The notes under the pieces are model-generated. The model was not told the DNA's origin. It saw only the letters and a list, made by a program, of their open reading frames with translations, and searched no databases. Both the position numbers and the translations under genes were made by a program. A stretch of 64,000 bases of DNA, taken from NCBI RefSeq assembly GCF_027947535.2, contig NZ_JAAGKO020000041.1, positions 16,938 to 80,937 on the forward strand, given 5' to 3'. Positions 56,214-64,000 of the stretch are shown in pieces. This stretch comes from Streptantibioticus silvisoli. Lineage in GTDB: Bacteria > Actinomycetota > Actinomycetes > Streptomycetales > Streptomycetaceae. Each line of letters opens with the position of its first letter. Position 1 is the stretch's first letter.

Positions 56214-57800
56214 TCAGGTGAGCAGGACCACGTCGACGTCCGTGCCCGCGGCGACGTCGGTGGTCTCCTCCGGGACGACGATGAGGGCGTTGGCGTGGGC
56301 GAGTGCCTTCACCAGGTGGGACCCGGCGCCGCCGACCGGGGTGACCGTGCCGTCGCCGTGGTGGCGGGCGCGCAGGAACTGGCGCCGGCCGAGCGGTGAG
56401 CGGGTGACCGCCTCGACGCACCGGGCGCGGACGACGGGCCGGTGCACCGGGGTCATCCCCATCAGGGTGCGCACGACCGGGCGGACGAACAACTCGAAGG
56501 AGACGTAGGAGCTGACCGGGTTGCCGGGCAGCGCCAGCAGCGGCACCCGGGCCGGGCCGAGCAGGCCGAACCCCTGCGGTTTGCCCGGCTGCATCGCCAG
56601 CCGCCGGAAGTCGACCCCCGAACCACCGCTGCCGGAGGCGGCCGCACCGCCGCCGGAGGAGGAGGCTCCGCCGGCCCCCGCCGCTCCGCCGCTGTCGCCG
56701 GACCCGCCGCGGTCGCGGTCGCCGGAGCCACCCTTGCCGTCGCCGGAGCCGGCACCGCCGTCGGCCCCACCACCGTCGCCGGACCCCGCCGCCCCGGAAG
56801 ACCCCGCCGTCCCGGAAGACCCCACCGCCCCGGAAGACCCCGCCGCCCCGAAGGAATCCACCGCCCCGAACGCCCCCGCCGCCCCGAACGCCCCCGCTCC
56901 GCCGAACGGGCCGCCCGACAGCGCCTCCTTGACGACGTCGTACGCGCCGACGCTGACGCCGCCGCTGGTGACCAGGACGTCGGCGCGGCCGAGGTGGTCC
57001 TCGATGGCGTCGCGCAGGGCCTCCGCGTCGTCGGTGACGGTGTCGGCGCGGTAGGCCAGGGCGCCGGCGTCGCGGGCGGCGGCGGTGAGGGCGAAGCTGT
57101 TGGAGTCGTGGATGCTGCCGGGGGTGAGGGGTTCGCCGGGCGGCACGAGTTCGGAGCCGGTGGAGATCACCACGACGCGCGGGCGCGGCCGGACCCGGAC
57201 GCGGGCGCGGCCGATGGCGGCGAGCAGCGAGATCTGCGGCGGGCCGACGAGCGTTCCGCTGCCGAGGGCGAGTTCGCCGGCGGCCACGTCGCTGCCGCGC
57301 GGCCGGACGTGGGCGCCGGCGGTGGCGGACCGGTGGACGCGGACCTGGCCGGTGGCGCCGGACGGGTCGGCGCTGTGCGCGCGCATGGTGGTGGCCGGGC
57401 CCCCGCCGCGGCCGGCGTCGGTCCACTCGACGGGCACCACGGCGTCGGCGCCGGGCGGCAGCGGGGCGCCGGTCATGATGCGGGCGGCCTGGCCGGGGTG
57501 CACGGTGGGCAGCGTGGCGTCGCCGGCCGCGATGTCGCCGATGACGTCGAGCACCCGCGGTGAGCCGTCGCGGACGCCGGCGAGGTCGGCGACCCGGACC
57601 GCGTAGCCGTCCATCGAGCTGTTGTCGAACGGCGGCAGGGCGACGGGGACCGTGACGTCCTCGGCCAGTACGCAGCCCTGCGCGTCGAGCAGGGGGACGT
57701 CGATGGGCTCCAGGGGCGTCAACTGCCGCAGGATGTCCGTCAGATGCTCGTCAACCGTCCACAGCCGGCCCTCGTCGTGGCCGCCGTTCGTTTCGCCCAT
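56214..57800 (-). CDS. moeA: MoeA/gephyrin-like molybdopterin molybdotransferase (Glp) with long insertion
   Basis: 528 residues. MoeA domains: [54 protein letters not shown], the molybdotransferase [13 protein letters not shown] with [19 protein letters not shown], and PGKPQGFG then [20 protein letters not shown]. Residues about 297-395 are an insertion of about 100 Gly/Ser/Ala residues, including [16 protein letters not shown] six-residue repeats, between the active-site [11 protein letters not shown] block and MQPGKPQG. The fold probably accommodates it as a loop. In actinobacteria one MoeA homologue (Glp) also binds FtsZ and the SepX/GlpR membrane protein; sepX nearby favours that identity, but the moaC-mog context keeps a cofactor role likely. 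Confidence 0.88.
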   Translation of the reverse strand: MGETNGGHDEGRLWTVDEHLTDILRQLTPLEPIDVPLLDAQGCVLAEDVTVPVALPPFDNSSMDGYAVRVADLAGVRDGSPRVLDVIGDIAAGDATLPTVHPGQAARIMTGAPLPPGADAVVPVEWTDAGRGGGPATTMRAHSADPSGATGQVRVHRSATAGAHVRPRGSDVAAGELALGSGTLVGPPQISLLAAIGRARVRVRPRPRVVVISTGSELVPPGEPLTPGSIHDSNSFALTAAARDAGALAYRADTVTDDAEALRDAIEDHLGRADVLVTSGGVSVGAYDVVKEALSGGPFGGAGAFGAAGAFGAVDSFGAAGSSGAVGSSGTAGSSGAAGSGDGGGADGGAGSGDGKGGSGDRDRGGSGDSGGAAGAGGASSSGGGAAASGSGGSGVDFRRLAMQPGKPQGFGLLGPARVPLLALPGNPVSSYVSFELFVRPVVRTLMGMTPVHRPVVRARCVEAVTRSPLGRRQFLRARHHGDGTVTPVGGAGSHLVKALAHANALIVVPEETTDVAAGTDVDVVLLT

Positions 57801-57804
57801 GGCG

Positions 57805-58716
57805 TCACTCTTGCATGTCGCCGGTGACGTAGTCGCGCAGCCAGGCGCGGAAGTCGGGGCCGAGATCCTCGCGTTCGGCCGCGAGGCGGACGATGGCGCG
57901 CAGGTAGTCGCCGCGGTCGCCGGTGTCGTAGCGGCGGCCGGTGAACAGCACGCCGTGCACCGGGCCGCCGGGGGCGCTGCCGCGGGCGAGTTCGCGCAGC
58001 GCGTCGGTGAGCTGGATCTCCTCGCCGCGGCCGGGCGGGGTCTGCTTGAGGACGTCGAAGACGGCCGGGTCGAGGACGTAGCGGCCGATGACGGCGAACC
58101 GGGAGGGGGCGTCGTCGGTGGCGGGCTTCTCGACCAGGTCGGTGACGCGCACCACGCCGTCCTCGCCCTCGATGGCCTCGATGGCGGCGCAGCCGTACAG
58201 GTGGATCTGCTCGGCGGGGACCTCCATGAGGGCCAGCACGTTGCCGCCGAAGCGTCCCTGGACGTCGATCATGGCGGACAGCAGCGGGTCGCGCGGGTCG
58301 ATCAGGTCGTCGCCGAGCAGGACGGCGAACGGCTGGTCGCCGACGTGCGGCTGCGCGCAGAGCACGGCGTGGCCGAGGCCCTTGGGGGTGCCCTGGCGCA
58401 CGTAGTGCATGGTGGCCAGTTCGGCGGACTCCTGAACGCTGGCGAGCCGGGAGGCGTCACCCTTGCGGACGAGGGCCTCCTCCAGTTCGTAGTTGCGGTC
58501 GAAGTGGTCCTCCAGGGCGCGCTTGTTGCGGCCGGTGATCATCAGTACGTCGGACAGGCCCGCCGACACGGCCTCCTCGACCACGTACTGGATCGCGGGC
58601 TTGTCGACCACGGGCAGCATTTCCTTGGGCGTCGCCTTGGTGGCCGGCAGGAACCTGGTGCCCAGGCCCGCCGCCGGAACGACGGCCTTCGTGATGCGGG
58701 GACGTACGTCAGTCAT
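57805..58716 (-). CDS. galU: UTP-glucose-1-phosphate uridylyltransferase
   Basis: 303 residues. Makes UDP-glucose for wall polymers and trehalose. The nucleotidyltransferase signature AAGLGTRFLPATK (with KEMLPVVDKPAIQYVVEE) sits at the N-terminus, followed by QGTPKGLGHAVLCAQP, LLGDDLIDP, VTDLVEKPATDDAPS, and the C-terminal VLFTGRRYDTGDRGDYL. Length is typical. The stop is 4 bp before the moeA start, so it heads the run galU-moeA-moaC-mog. Its start is only 29 bp from the divergent cyclo-ligase start. Confidence 0.95.
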   Translation of the reverse strand: MTDVRPRITKAVVPAAGLGTRFLPATKATPKEMLPVVDKPAIQYVVEEAVSAGLSDVLMITGRNKRALEDHFDRNYELEEALVRKGDASRLASVQESAELATMHYVRQGTPKGLGHAVLCAQPHVGDQPFAVLLGDDLIDPRDPLLSAMIDVQGRFGGNVLALMEVPAEQIHLYGCAAIEAIEGEDGVVRVTDLVEKPATDDAPSRFAVIGRYVLDPAVFDVLKQTPPGRGEEIQLTDALRELARGSAPGGPVHGVLFTGRRYDTGDRGDYLRAIVRLAAEREDLGPDFRAWLRDYVTGDMQE

Positions 58717-58745
58717 ATGGGCACGATATCCGTTGACCAGGTCGG

Positions 58746-59411
58746 GTGTACGAATCGATGGGACTGGTGAGCGAACTCATGCGTGATCCACAGCCTGATG
58801 ACAGGGCCCGTGCCCGGCCGGACGACGGCGGCAAACAGCCGCTGCGCGACCGGCTGACGGCGGCGCGACGTGCCCGCGGCCTGCCTGAACGGGCTGCGGC
58901 GGCACGGGAGTTGGCCCGGCACGCGCTGGAGCTGCCGGAGCTGGCGGACGCCGCGACGGTGGCCGCGTACGTCTCGGTGGGCGGCGAGCCGGGCACCGGG
59001 GAACTGCTGGAGGCGCTGCGCGAGCGCGGTACCCGGGTGCTGCTGCCCGTCCTGCGGCCCGACAACGACCTGGACTGGGCGCGGTACACCGGGCCGGACG
59101 CACTGGCCCCCGGGCCGCGCGGGCTGCGGGAGGCGACCGGGCCGCGGCTGGGCACCGGCGCGGTACTGGCGGCCGGCGCGGTACTGCTGCCGGGGCTGGC
59201 GGTGGACGCGGCGGGCTGGCGGCTGGGCCGCGGCGGCGGCTCCTACGACCGGGTGCTGGCCCGGCTGGCGCGCGAGCGGACGGGGGCGGGGCCGGCGCTG
59301 GTGGTGCTGCTGTACGCGGACGAGGTGGTCGCGGCGGTCCCGAGGGAACCGCACGACCACCCCGTCCACGCGGCGGTCACCCCCGAGGGAGTGCGGCGCT
59401 TCGTGCGGTGA
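58746..59411 (+). CDS. 5-formyltetrahydrofolate cyclo-ligase family protein
   Basis: 221 residues from GTG 58746 (ATG 58758 and GTG 58767 are alternatives; no clear ribosome site). The family shows the ATP/substrate motif LLPGLAVDAAGWRLGRGGGSYDRVLARL and an early basic RRARGLPERAAAARELA with a preceding PLRDRL. The enzyme recycles 5-formyl-THF to 5,10-methenyl-THF, feeding FolD, PurN and PurH chemistry. Divergent from galU with a very short spacer, so leaderless expression is likely. Confidence 0.88.
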   Translation: MYESMGLVSELMRDPQPDDRARARPDDGGKQPLRDRLTAARRARGLPERAAAARELARHALELPELADAATVAAYVSVGGEPGTGELLEALRERGTRVLLPVLRPDNDLDWARYTGPDALAPGPRGLREATGPRLGTGAVLAAGAVLLPGLAVDAAGWRLGRGGGSYDRVLARLARERTGAGPALVVLLYADEVVAAVPREPHDHPVHAAVTPEGVRRFVR

Positions 59412-59429
59412 GACCCGTGGTGCGGCGGG

Positions 59430-62168
59430 TCACGGGGTGAGCGTCAGCTTGTCCTGCGTGGACTTGTCCACCTGCTGCGCGGAGAAGTACCACGGCAGCG
59501 TCCTGCCCTCGGCCCACAGCTTGGTCTGGTCGGAGTAGTGCGCGTCGTAGGCGTGGCCGGAGGCACCGGTGAGGTTGATCCAGACCGAGGCGTCGAGGTC
59601 GCCGAGGTTGACGACCATCCGCATCGACGGCACCCAGGTGACGCCGTAGCCCTCCTGGGCGTTCCAGCCGGTGGCGTCGACCGCGCCCTCGCCGCCGGAC
59701 AGCTGCCAGGGGCCGCGGTTGAGCAGCCACTTGACCACGGCGGGACCGGAGGTGCCGAGCGTCTGGTTGCGCAGCTCCATGGTGTGCAGCCGGCCCCAGC
59801 TCCAGGTGCTGGTGTCCTTGCCCAGCTTGGAGGTCAGCTCGTAGCGGGCGTCGGTCATCGCCTGGAGCAGCAGCGCGTCGCGGTCGGTGGGCTTGGCGGT
59901 GCTGGTGGTGGAGACGTTCCACCAGGGGCTGGTGGCGTTCGGCAGCAGGTCGCGGACGACCTCGAACCAGCGGTCGCCGCCGTCCGGCTGGGCCACGTCG
60001 GCGTCGGCGGTGCCGCACTCGGTGACCAGCCGCTCCTTGCCGTCGAGGTTGTCGACCGGGCCGGAACCGACCGCGGGCACCCGCAGGCACTGGCCCTGGG
60101 GGCGCAGTTCCTTGGGCATCTTGTTGCCGAAGGCCAGCTTGAGGACGTTGCGCCAGACCGCGTTGAAGTAGGCGGCGGCGGCCGAGTCGGAGTCCTGCCC
60201 GAAGTCCCAGCCCTCCAGCAGCTGCTGGGCCTGGCGGACGTAGGCGTCCGGGACGTTGATCTTCAGCAGGTACGGCACCAGGAGTGCGGCGATCTCGCTG
60301 TTGTCGTCCAGCTGCATGGACTGCATGTCGTCCATGGAGATCTTGCCGCCGCCCTTGATCTTGGAGGCGATCAGGTCGTTGATGCGCTGGCTGCGGGTGC
60401 CGTAGTCCCAGTCCTGGGTGAGCAGGTACGGGTAGTCCGGGCCGGTGACGGCCTGGTTGGCGGTGACGATGTAGCCGCGCGAGGGGTTCTCCTCCCAGGG
60501 CATCGCCGACTGCGGGACGTAGCCCTTCCAGTCGTAGGAGGAGTCCCAGCCGGGCGCCGGGTAGGTGCCGTCGTCGCCCTTGGCGCGCACCGGGATCTGG
60601 CCGGGGGCCTGGTAGCCGATGTTGCCCTTGGTGTCGGCGTAGATGAGGTTCTGCGAGGGGACCGCGAAGTCCCGGGCGGCGGCGCGGAACTGCGTGAAGT
60701 CCTGCGCCTTGTCCAGTTCGAAGACCGCCTGCATGGACTTGCTGGGGTTCAGCGCGGTCCAGCGCAGCGCGACGGCGTACCCGGTACTTCGGTCGGGCGC
60801 CGCGTTGCCGACCGGCGCGGTCTTGCCGACGTCGGCCAGCTGCGTGTCGCGGTCGGAGACGATCGGCCCGTTGTTGGTACTGCGCACGGTGATGACGCGG
60901 CTGGCCCCGCCGGCGACCTTGATGGTCTCCTTGCGGGTGGTGAACGGCACCCACTTGCCGTCGCGCAGGTAGGCGGTGGCGGTGACCTTCTCCAGGTACA
61001 GGTCGGTCACGTCGGCGCCCATGTTGGTCAGGCCCCACGCGACGGACTGGTTGTGGCCGATGACGACGCCGGGCATGCCGGAGAAGGTGAAGCCGGCCAC
61101 GTCGTACGGGCAGGCGGCGCTCACCGTGCGGCAGTGCAGGCCCATCTGGTACCACAGCGACGGCATCGCCGGTTCCAGGTGCGGGTCGTTGGCCAGCAGC
61201 GGCTTGCCGGTGGTGGTGTACTTGCCGGCCACCACCCAGGAGTTGGAGCCGATGCCGTTGCTGGCCTGGCCCAGCATGGACGGCATGCTGCCGACCTCGT
61301 TCGCCAGCGAGGACAGCTGGTCGCTGACGTTGTTGAACGCGGTGGTGGCGCTGGAGGCGCCGGCCGGCTGCGAACCGGTGCCGCTGCCCGGGGTGTAGGT
61401 GGCCTGCGGGGTGCCGGCGCCGCTGACCGTGCCGGCCGGGACGATCGGCTGGTTGCGGCTGTAGGGGTAGGCCGGGTAGAGCTGCGCGATCTGCTGGGTC
61501 GTCAGGGTGCTGGTCATCAGCGCCCGGTCGATCTCGTCCTGCATGTTGTCGCGCAGGTCCCAGGCCATCGCCTTCAGCCAGGCGATCGAGTCCACCGGCG
61601 TCCACTTGGCCGGCGTGTAGCTGTTCTTCAGGCCGAGCACCGCGTACTCCACCGACAGCGCCGCGCCGTGGTGGTCGGCCAGGTAGGCGTTGACGCCGGC
61701 CGAGTAGGCGGTCAGGTACGACCTGGTGGTCGCCGACAGCTCGTGGTCCCACTCCTGCTGCGCGACCTGGTCCCAGCCCAGGGTGCGCAGGAAGGCGTCG
61801 TTGCCGACCTGGCTGGAGCCGAACATCTCCGACAGCGTGCCGGAGGTGTAGTGCCGGCGCACGTCCATCTCGTAGAACCGGTCCTGCGCCTGCACGTAGC
61901 CCTGGGCGCGGAAGAGGTCCTGCGGGGTGTCGGCGTAGATCTGCGGCACGCCCTGCTTGTCGCGCAGCACCTGGACCGGCCCGGACAGCCCCGACAGCTG
62001 GAGCGAACCGGTGGTCTGCGGGAAGGAGGCCCGCACCGTGCTGACGCTCCAGTACGAGCCGAAGCCGATGCCCGCCACCAGGGCGACGACGACCACGACC
62101 ACGAGGGCGCGCAGCCGACGTCCCTTCTTCTTCGCTTTCGCTGGCGGGGCGGACGAGTTGGCGGGCAT
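59430..62168 (-). CDS. Penicillin acylase family amidohydrolase (N-terminal nucleophile), membrane anchored
   Basis: 912 residues from ATG 62168 (AAGGA upstream). A basic start and one helix (LVVVVVVALVAGIGFGSYW) anchor or export the precursor. The alpha part has DKQGVPQIYADTPQDLFRAQG and RFYEMDVRRHYTSG. The autocatalytic cut site is GIG-SNSWVVAGKYTTTGKP with nucleophile S308 and ANDPHLEPAMPSLWY downstream, then GMPGVVIGHNQSVAWGLTN with the oxyanion Asn-type residue. Such enzymes hydrolyse acylated amines, including acyl-homoserine lactones, lipopeptides and beta-lactams; the substrate is unknown. Confidence 0.92.
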   Translation of the reverse strand: MPANSSAPPAKAKKKGRRLRALVVVVVVALVAGIGFGSYWSVSTVRASFPQTTGSLQLSGLSGPVQVLRDKQGVPQIYADTPQDLFRAQGYVQAQDRFYEMDVRRHYTSGTLSEMFGSSQVGNDAFLRTLGWDQVAQQEWDHELSATTRSYLTAYSAGVNAYLADHHGAALSVEYAVLGLKNSYTPAKWTPVDSIAWLKAMAWDLRDNMQDEIDRALMTSTLTTQQIAQLYPAYPYSRNQPIVPAGTVSGAGTPQATYTPGSGTGSQPAGASSATTAFNNVSDQLSSLANEVGSMPSMLGQASNGIGSNSWVVAGKYTTTGKPLLANDPHLEPAMPSLWYQMGLHCRTVSAACPYDVAGFTFSGMPGVVIGHNQSVAWGLTNMGADVTDLYLEKVTATAYLRDGKWVPFTTRKETIKVAGGASRVITVRSTNNGPIVSDRDTQLADVGKTAPVGNAAPDRSTGYAVALRWTALNPSKSMQAVFELDKAQDFTQFRAAARDFAVPSQNLIYADTKGNIGYQAPGQIPVRAKGDDGTYPAPGWDSSYDWKGYVPQSAMPWEENPSRGYIVTANQAVTGPDYPYLLTQDWDYGTRSQRINDLIASKIKGGGKISMDDMQSMQLDDNSEIAALLVPYLLKINVPDAYVRQAQQLLEGWDFGQDSDSAAAAYFNAVWRNVLKLAFGNKMPKELRPQGQCLRVPAVGSGPVDNLDGKERLVTECGTADADVAQPDGGDRWFEVVRDLLPNATSPWWNVSTTSTAKPTDRDALLLQAMTDARYELTSKLGKDTSTWSWGRLHTMELRNQTLGTSGPAVVKWLLNRGPWQLSGGEGAVDATGWNAQEGYGVTWVPSMRMVVNLGDLDASVWINLTGASGHAYDAHYSDQTKLWAEGRTLPWYFSAQQVDKSTQDKLTLTP

Positions 62169-62358
62169 CGCTGTCCTTCGCGGGGGCAGGGCGGACCGAG
62201 GTACGACCGCCACCATATGGGGCCTGGCTGTACGTGAGGCACGCGGACCCCGGGCGGCGGGGACGGCCGCAGGCGTTCATCCAGCCGCGATACGGGCCGC
62301 CGGGCCGGAATGCCAAGATCAGGTAAAATGGTTGCGTGGGGCATCGACACCGTCACCA

Positions 62359-62380
62359 CCGGTGCCGGCCCCGGCACCGG
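62359..62380. promoter_or_regulatory. Perfect 22-bp palindrome before the antiporter gene
   Basis: CCGGTGCCGG-CC-CCGGCACCGG (10-bp arms, 2-bp centre) lies about 50 bp before the antiporter start. In DNA it could be a dimeric operator; in the leader RNA it would form a very stable hairpin and could attenuate expression. The role is untested. Confidence 0.45.
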
Positions 62381-62430
62381 AAGGTGCGCCACCCGCCGGC
62401 CCAGGCCCTGCCGACACGGAAGGACCGCAG

Positions 62431-64000
62431 CTGTCTGTCGAACACCTCAACGCGCTCCTGCTGGTCGCCGCGCTCGTGCTGCTCGTCGCCGTCGCGGCCG
62501 TCCGGCTGTCGTCGCGCAGCGGACTGCCCAGCCTGCTGATCTACCTGGGCATCGGCGTCGCCATCGGCCAGGACGGCATCGGGGTCCGGTTCGACGACGC
62601 CCGGCTGACGCAGGTCCTGGGGTACGCCGCCCTGGTGGTGATCCTCGCCGAGGGCGGCCTGGGCACCAAGTGGCGGCAGGTCAGGCCGGCCCTGCCGGCC
62701 GCCGCCGCGCTGGCCACCTTCGGGGTGGCCGTCAGCGTCGGGGTCACCGCCGCCGCCGCGCACTTCCTGGCCGGCCTCGACTGGCGGCAGGCACTCATCA
62801 TCGGTGCCGTCGTCTCCTCCACCGACGCCGCCGCCGTCTTCTCCGTGCTGCGCCGGGTGCCGCTGCCGGCCCGGCTGACCGGCGTACTGGAGGCCGAGTC
62901 CGGCTTCAACGACGCGCCGGTGGTCATCCTGGTGGTCGCCTTCTGCTCGCACGGGCCGGTCCACTCCTGGTACCTGCTGCTCGGCGACATCGCGCTGGAG
63001 CTGGCGATCGGCGCCGCGATCGGCATCGCGGTGGGCATGCTGGGCGCCGCCGCGCTGCGCCAGGTGGCCCTGCCCGCCTCCGGCCTCTACCCGATCGCGG
63101 TGATGGCGCTGGCGGTACTGGCCTACGCGGGCGGCTCCTTCGCGCACGGCAGCGGCTTCCTGGCGGTCTACCTGGCCGCCCTCGTGCTGGGCAACGCGGC
63201 GCTGCCGCACCGGCCAGCCACCCAGGGGTTCGCGGAGGGCGTGGCGTGGCTGGCGCAGATCGGCATGTTCGTGCTGCTGGGGCTACTGGTGAACCCGGCG
63301 GAACTGGCCGGGGACATCGTGCCGGCGCTGGTCATCGGGGTGCTGCTGACGCTGGTGGCCAGACCGCTGTCGGTCTTCGCGGTGATGACGCCGTTCCGCA
63401 CGCCGTGGCGGGACCGGGTGCTGCTGTCGTGGGCGGGACTGCGCGGCGCGGTGCCCATCGTGCTGGCGACCATCCCGATGGTCTACGCGGTGCCGGACAG
63501 CAGGCGGATCTTCAACATCGTCTTCGTGCTGGTCATCGTCTTCACCCTGCTCCAGGGGCCGACCCTGCCGTGGCTGACCCGGCGGCTGGGACTGGCGGAG
63601 ACCGGCGGCCCGGCCGACCTGGGCATCGAGTCGGCGCCGCTGGAACGGCTGCGCGGCCACCTGCTGTCGGTCTCCGTGCCGCAGGCGTCGCGGATGCACG
63701 GCGTCGAGGTCGCCGAACTGCGGCTGCCGGCCGGTGCCGCCGTCACCCTGGTGGTGCGCGAGGGCCGCAGCTTCGTGCCGGACCGCCGCACGATGCTGCA
63801 ACGCGGTGACGAACTGCTCGTCGTCACCACCGACCCGGTACGCGACCGCACCGAGCGCCGGCTGCGGGCGGTGGGCCGCGGCGGCAAGCTGGCCGGCTGG
63901 CTCGGCACCCCGGACGACGACGGCCCGGCCTCCTCCGGCGGCCAGGGGTCGGGGTCGACCCCGATGCGGTGGGCGCGGCGGGGAGCGGGTGGGGGGGCGC
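62431..64000 (+). CDS. Cation:proton antiporter with RCK_C domain (NhaP2/CvrA type), partial
   Basis: The gene runs off the window; about 523 codons are present. Residues 1-400 form about twelve helices of CPA1 antiporters, with the conserved VSSTDAAAVFSVLRRVPLP and ESGFNDAPVVILV (acidic ion-binding residues) and WAGLRGAVPIVLATIP. A cytoplasmic RCK_C (TrkA_C) domain follows (VSVPQASRMHGVEVAELRLP, RSFVPDRRTMLQRGDELLVV); such domains can bind c-di-AMP. No ATG or GTG fits; CTG 62431 has GGAAGGA exactly 6 nt upstream and starts LSVEHLNALLLVAALVLL, matching the conserved N-terminus. The C-terminal end is not seen. Confidence 0.82.
   Translation, partial: MSVEHLNALLLVAALVLLVAVAAVRLSSRSGLPSLLIYLGIGVAIGQDGIGVRFDDARLTQVLGYAALVVILAEGGLGTKWRQVRPALPAAAALATFGVAVSVGVTAAAAHFLAGLDWRQALIIGAVVSSTDAAAVFSVLRRVPLPARLTGVLEAESGFNDAPVVILVVAFCSHGPVHSWYLLLGDIALELAIGAAIGIAVGMLGAAALRQVALPASGLYPIAVMALAVLAYAGGSFAHGSGFLAVYLAALVLGNAALPHRPATQGFAEGVAWLAQIGMFVLLGLLVNPAELAGDIVPALVIGVLLTLVARPLSVFAVMTPFRTPWRDRVLLSWAGLRGAVPIVLATIPMVYAVPDSRRIFNIVFVLVIVFTLLQGPTLPWLTRRLGLAETGGPADLGIESAPLERLRGHLLSVSVPQASRMHGVEVAELRLPAGAAVTLVVREGRSFVPDRRTMLQRGDELLVVTTDPVRDRTERRLRAVGRGGKLAGWLGTPDDDGPASSGGQGSGSTPMRWARRGAGGGA

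Noticed and set aside
59538..62237. Long plus-strand frame antisense to the penicillin acylase gene
   Set aside because: Composition is filler-like and the minus strand has the autocatalytic site and all family blocks.

Overview
The window is chromosomal DNA of a streptomycete or close relative. It is very GC-rich with strong third-position bias. It carries actinobacterial marker genes (SepX, DUF3017, DUF397, DUF6350, a c-di-AMP riboswitch ahead of an NlpC/P60 hydrolase) and uses GTG starts and 4-bp stop/start overlaps freely. I see no antibiotic gene cluster and no CRISPR array.

Layout. (1) 0-16 kb is core metabolism: AhpD-like enzyme and divergent MocR regulator, mdh, DUF3017-folD, two Pro/Gln-rich membrane proteins, purN-purH, a membrane protein behind a tiny leader ORF, DUF6350, and sucC-sucD. 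(2) 16.5-18.8 kb holds two repetitive exported proteins. (3) 18.9-27.4 kb is a divergent five-gene cassette: MoxR ATPase, DUF5682 and VWA leftward with 4-bp overlaps; SWIM zinc-finger protein and DUF5691 protein rightward. The rightward promoter matches the PafBC (RecA-independent DNA-damage) consensus and appears leaderless, and the leftward promoter is a near match. This is my best candidate for an under-described system. (4) 27.9-38.7 kb holds icmB, pcrA (also with a PafBC-like promoter), a riboswitch-controlled NlpC/P60 hydrolase and its paralogue, two proteins resembling the halves of RibD, and an MFS exporter. (5) 38.9-53.1 kb is an accessory region: a truncated recombinase, an FG-GAP pseudogene, a YgjP-like peptidase, type I restriction hsdR/hsdS/hsdM, a broken Scr1/DUF397 pair, RloA/RloB (AbiL-like) genes, and a chimera of TPP-enzyme, IS3 and integrase fragments ending at a tRNA-Ala gene. 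(6) 53.3-64 kb is core again: sepX, an acetyltransferase, mog, moaC, a MoeA/Glp protein, galU, 5-FTHF cyclo-ligase, a penicillin acylase-family enzyme, and a cation/proton antiporter with an RCK_C domain that runs off the window.

How the genes fit together. mdh and sucCD serve the TCA cycle. purN-purH and folD join purine synthesis to one-carbon folate chemistry, and 5-FTHF cyclo-ligase adds to it at the far end. The hsd and rlo genes share one direction and look like a combined anti-phage island. SepX and the MoeA-like Glp are known division partners in actinobacteria and are near neighbours here. c-di-AMP may link the riboswitch and possibly the RCK_C antiporter.

A striking genome-level trait is the number of short GC-rich tandem repeats. 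At least eight unrelated proteins carry low-complexity insertions or tails with a five- or six-residue period, and many intergenic gaps hold 7-47 bp tandem repeats.
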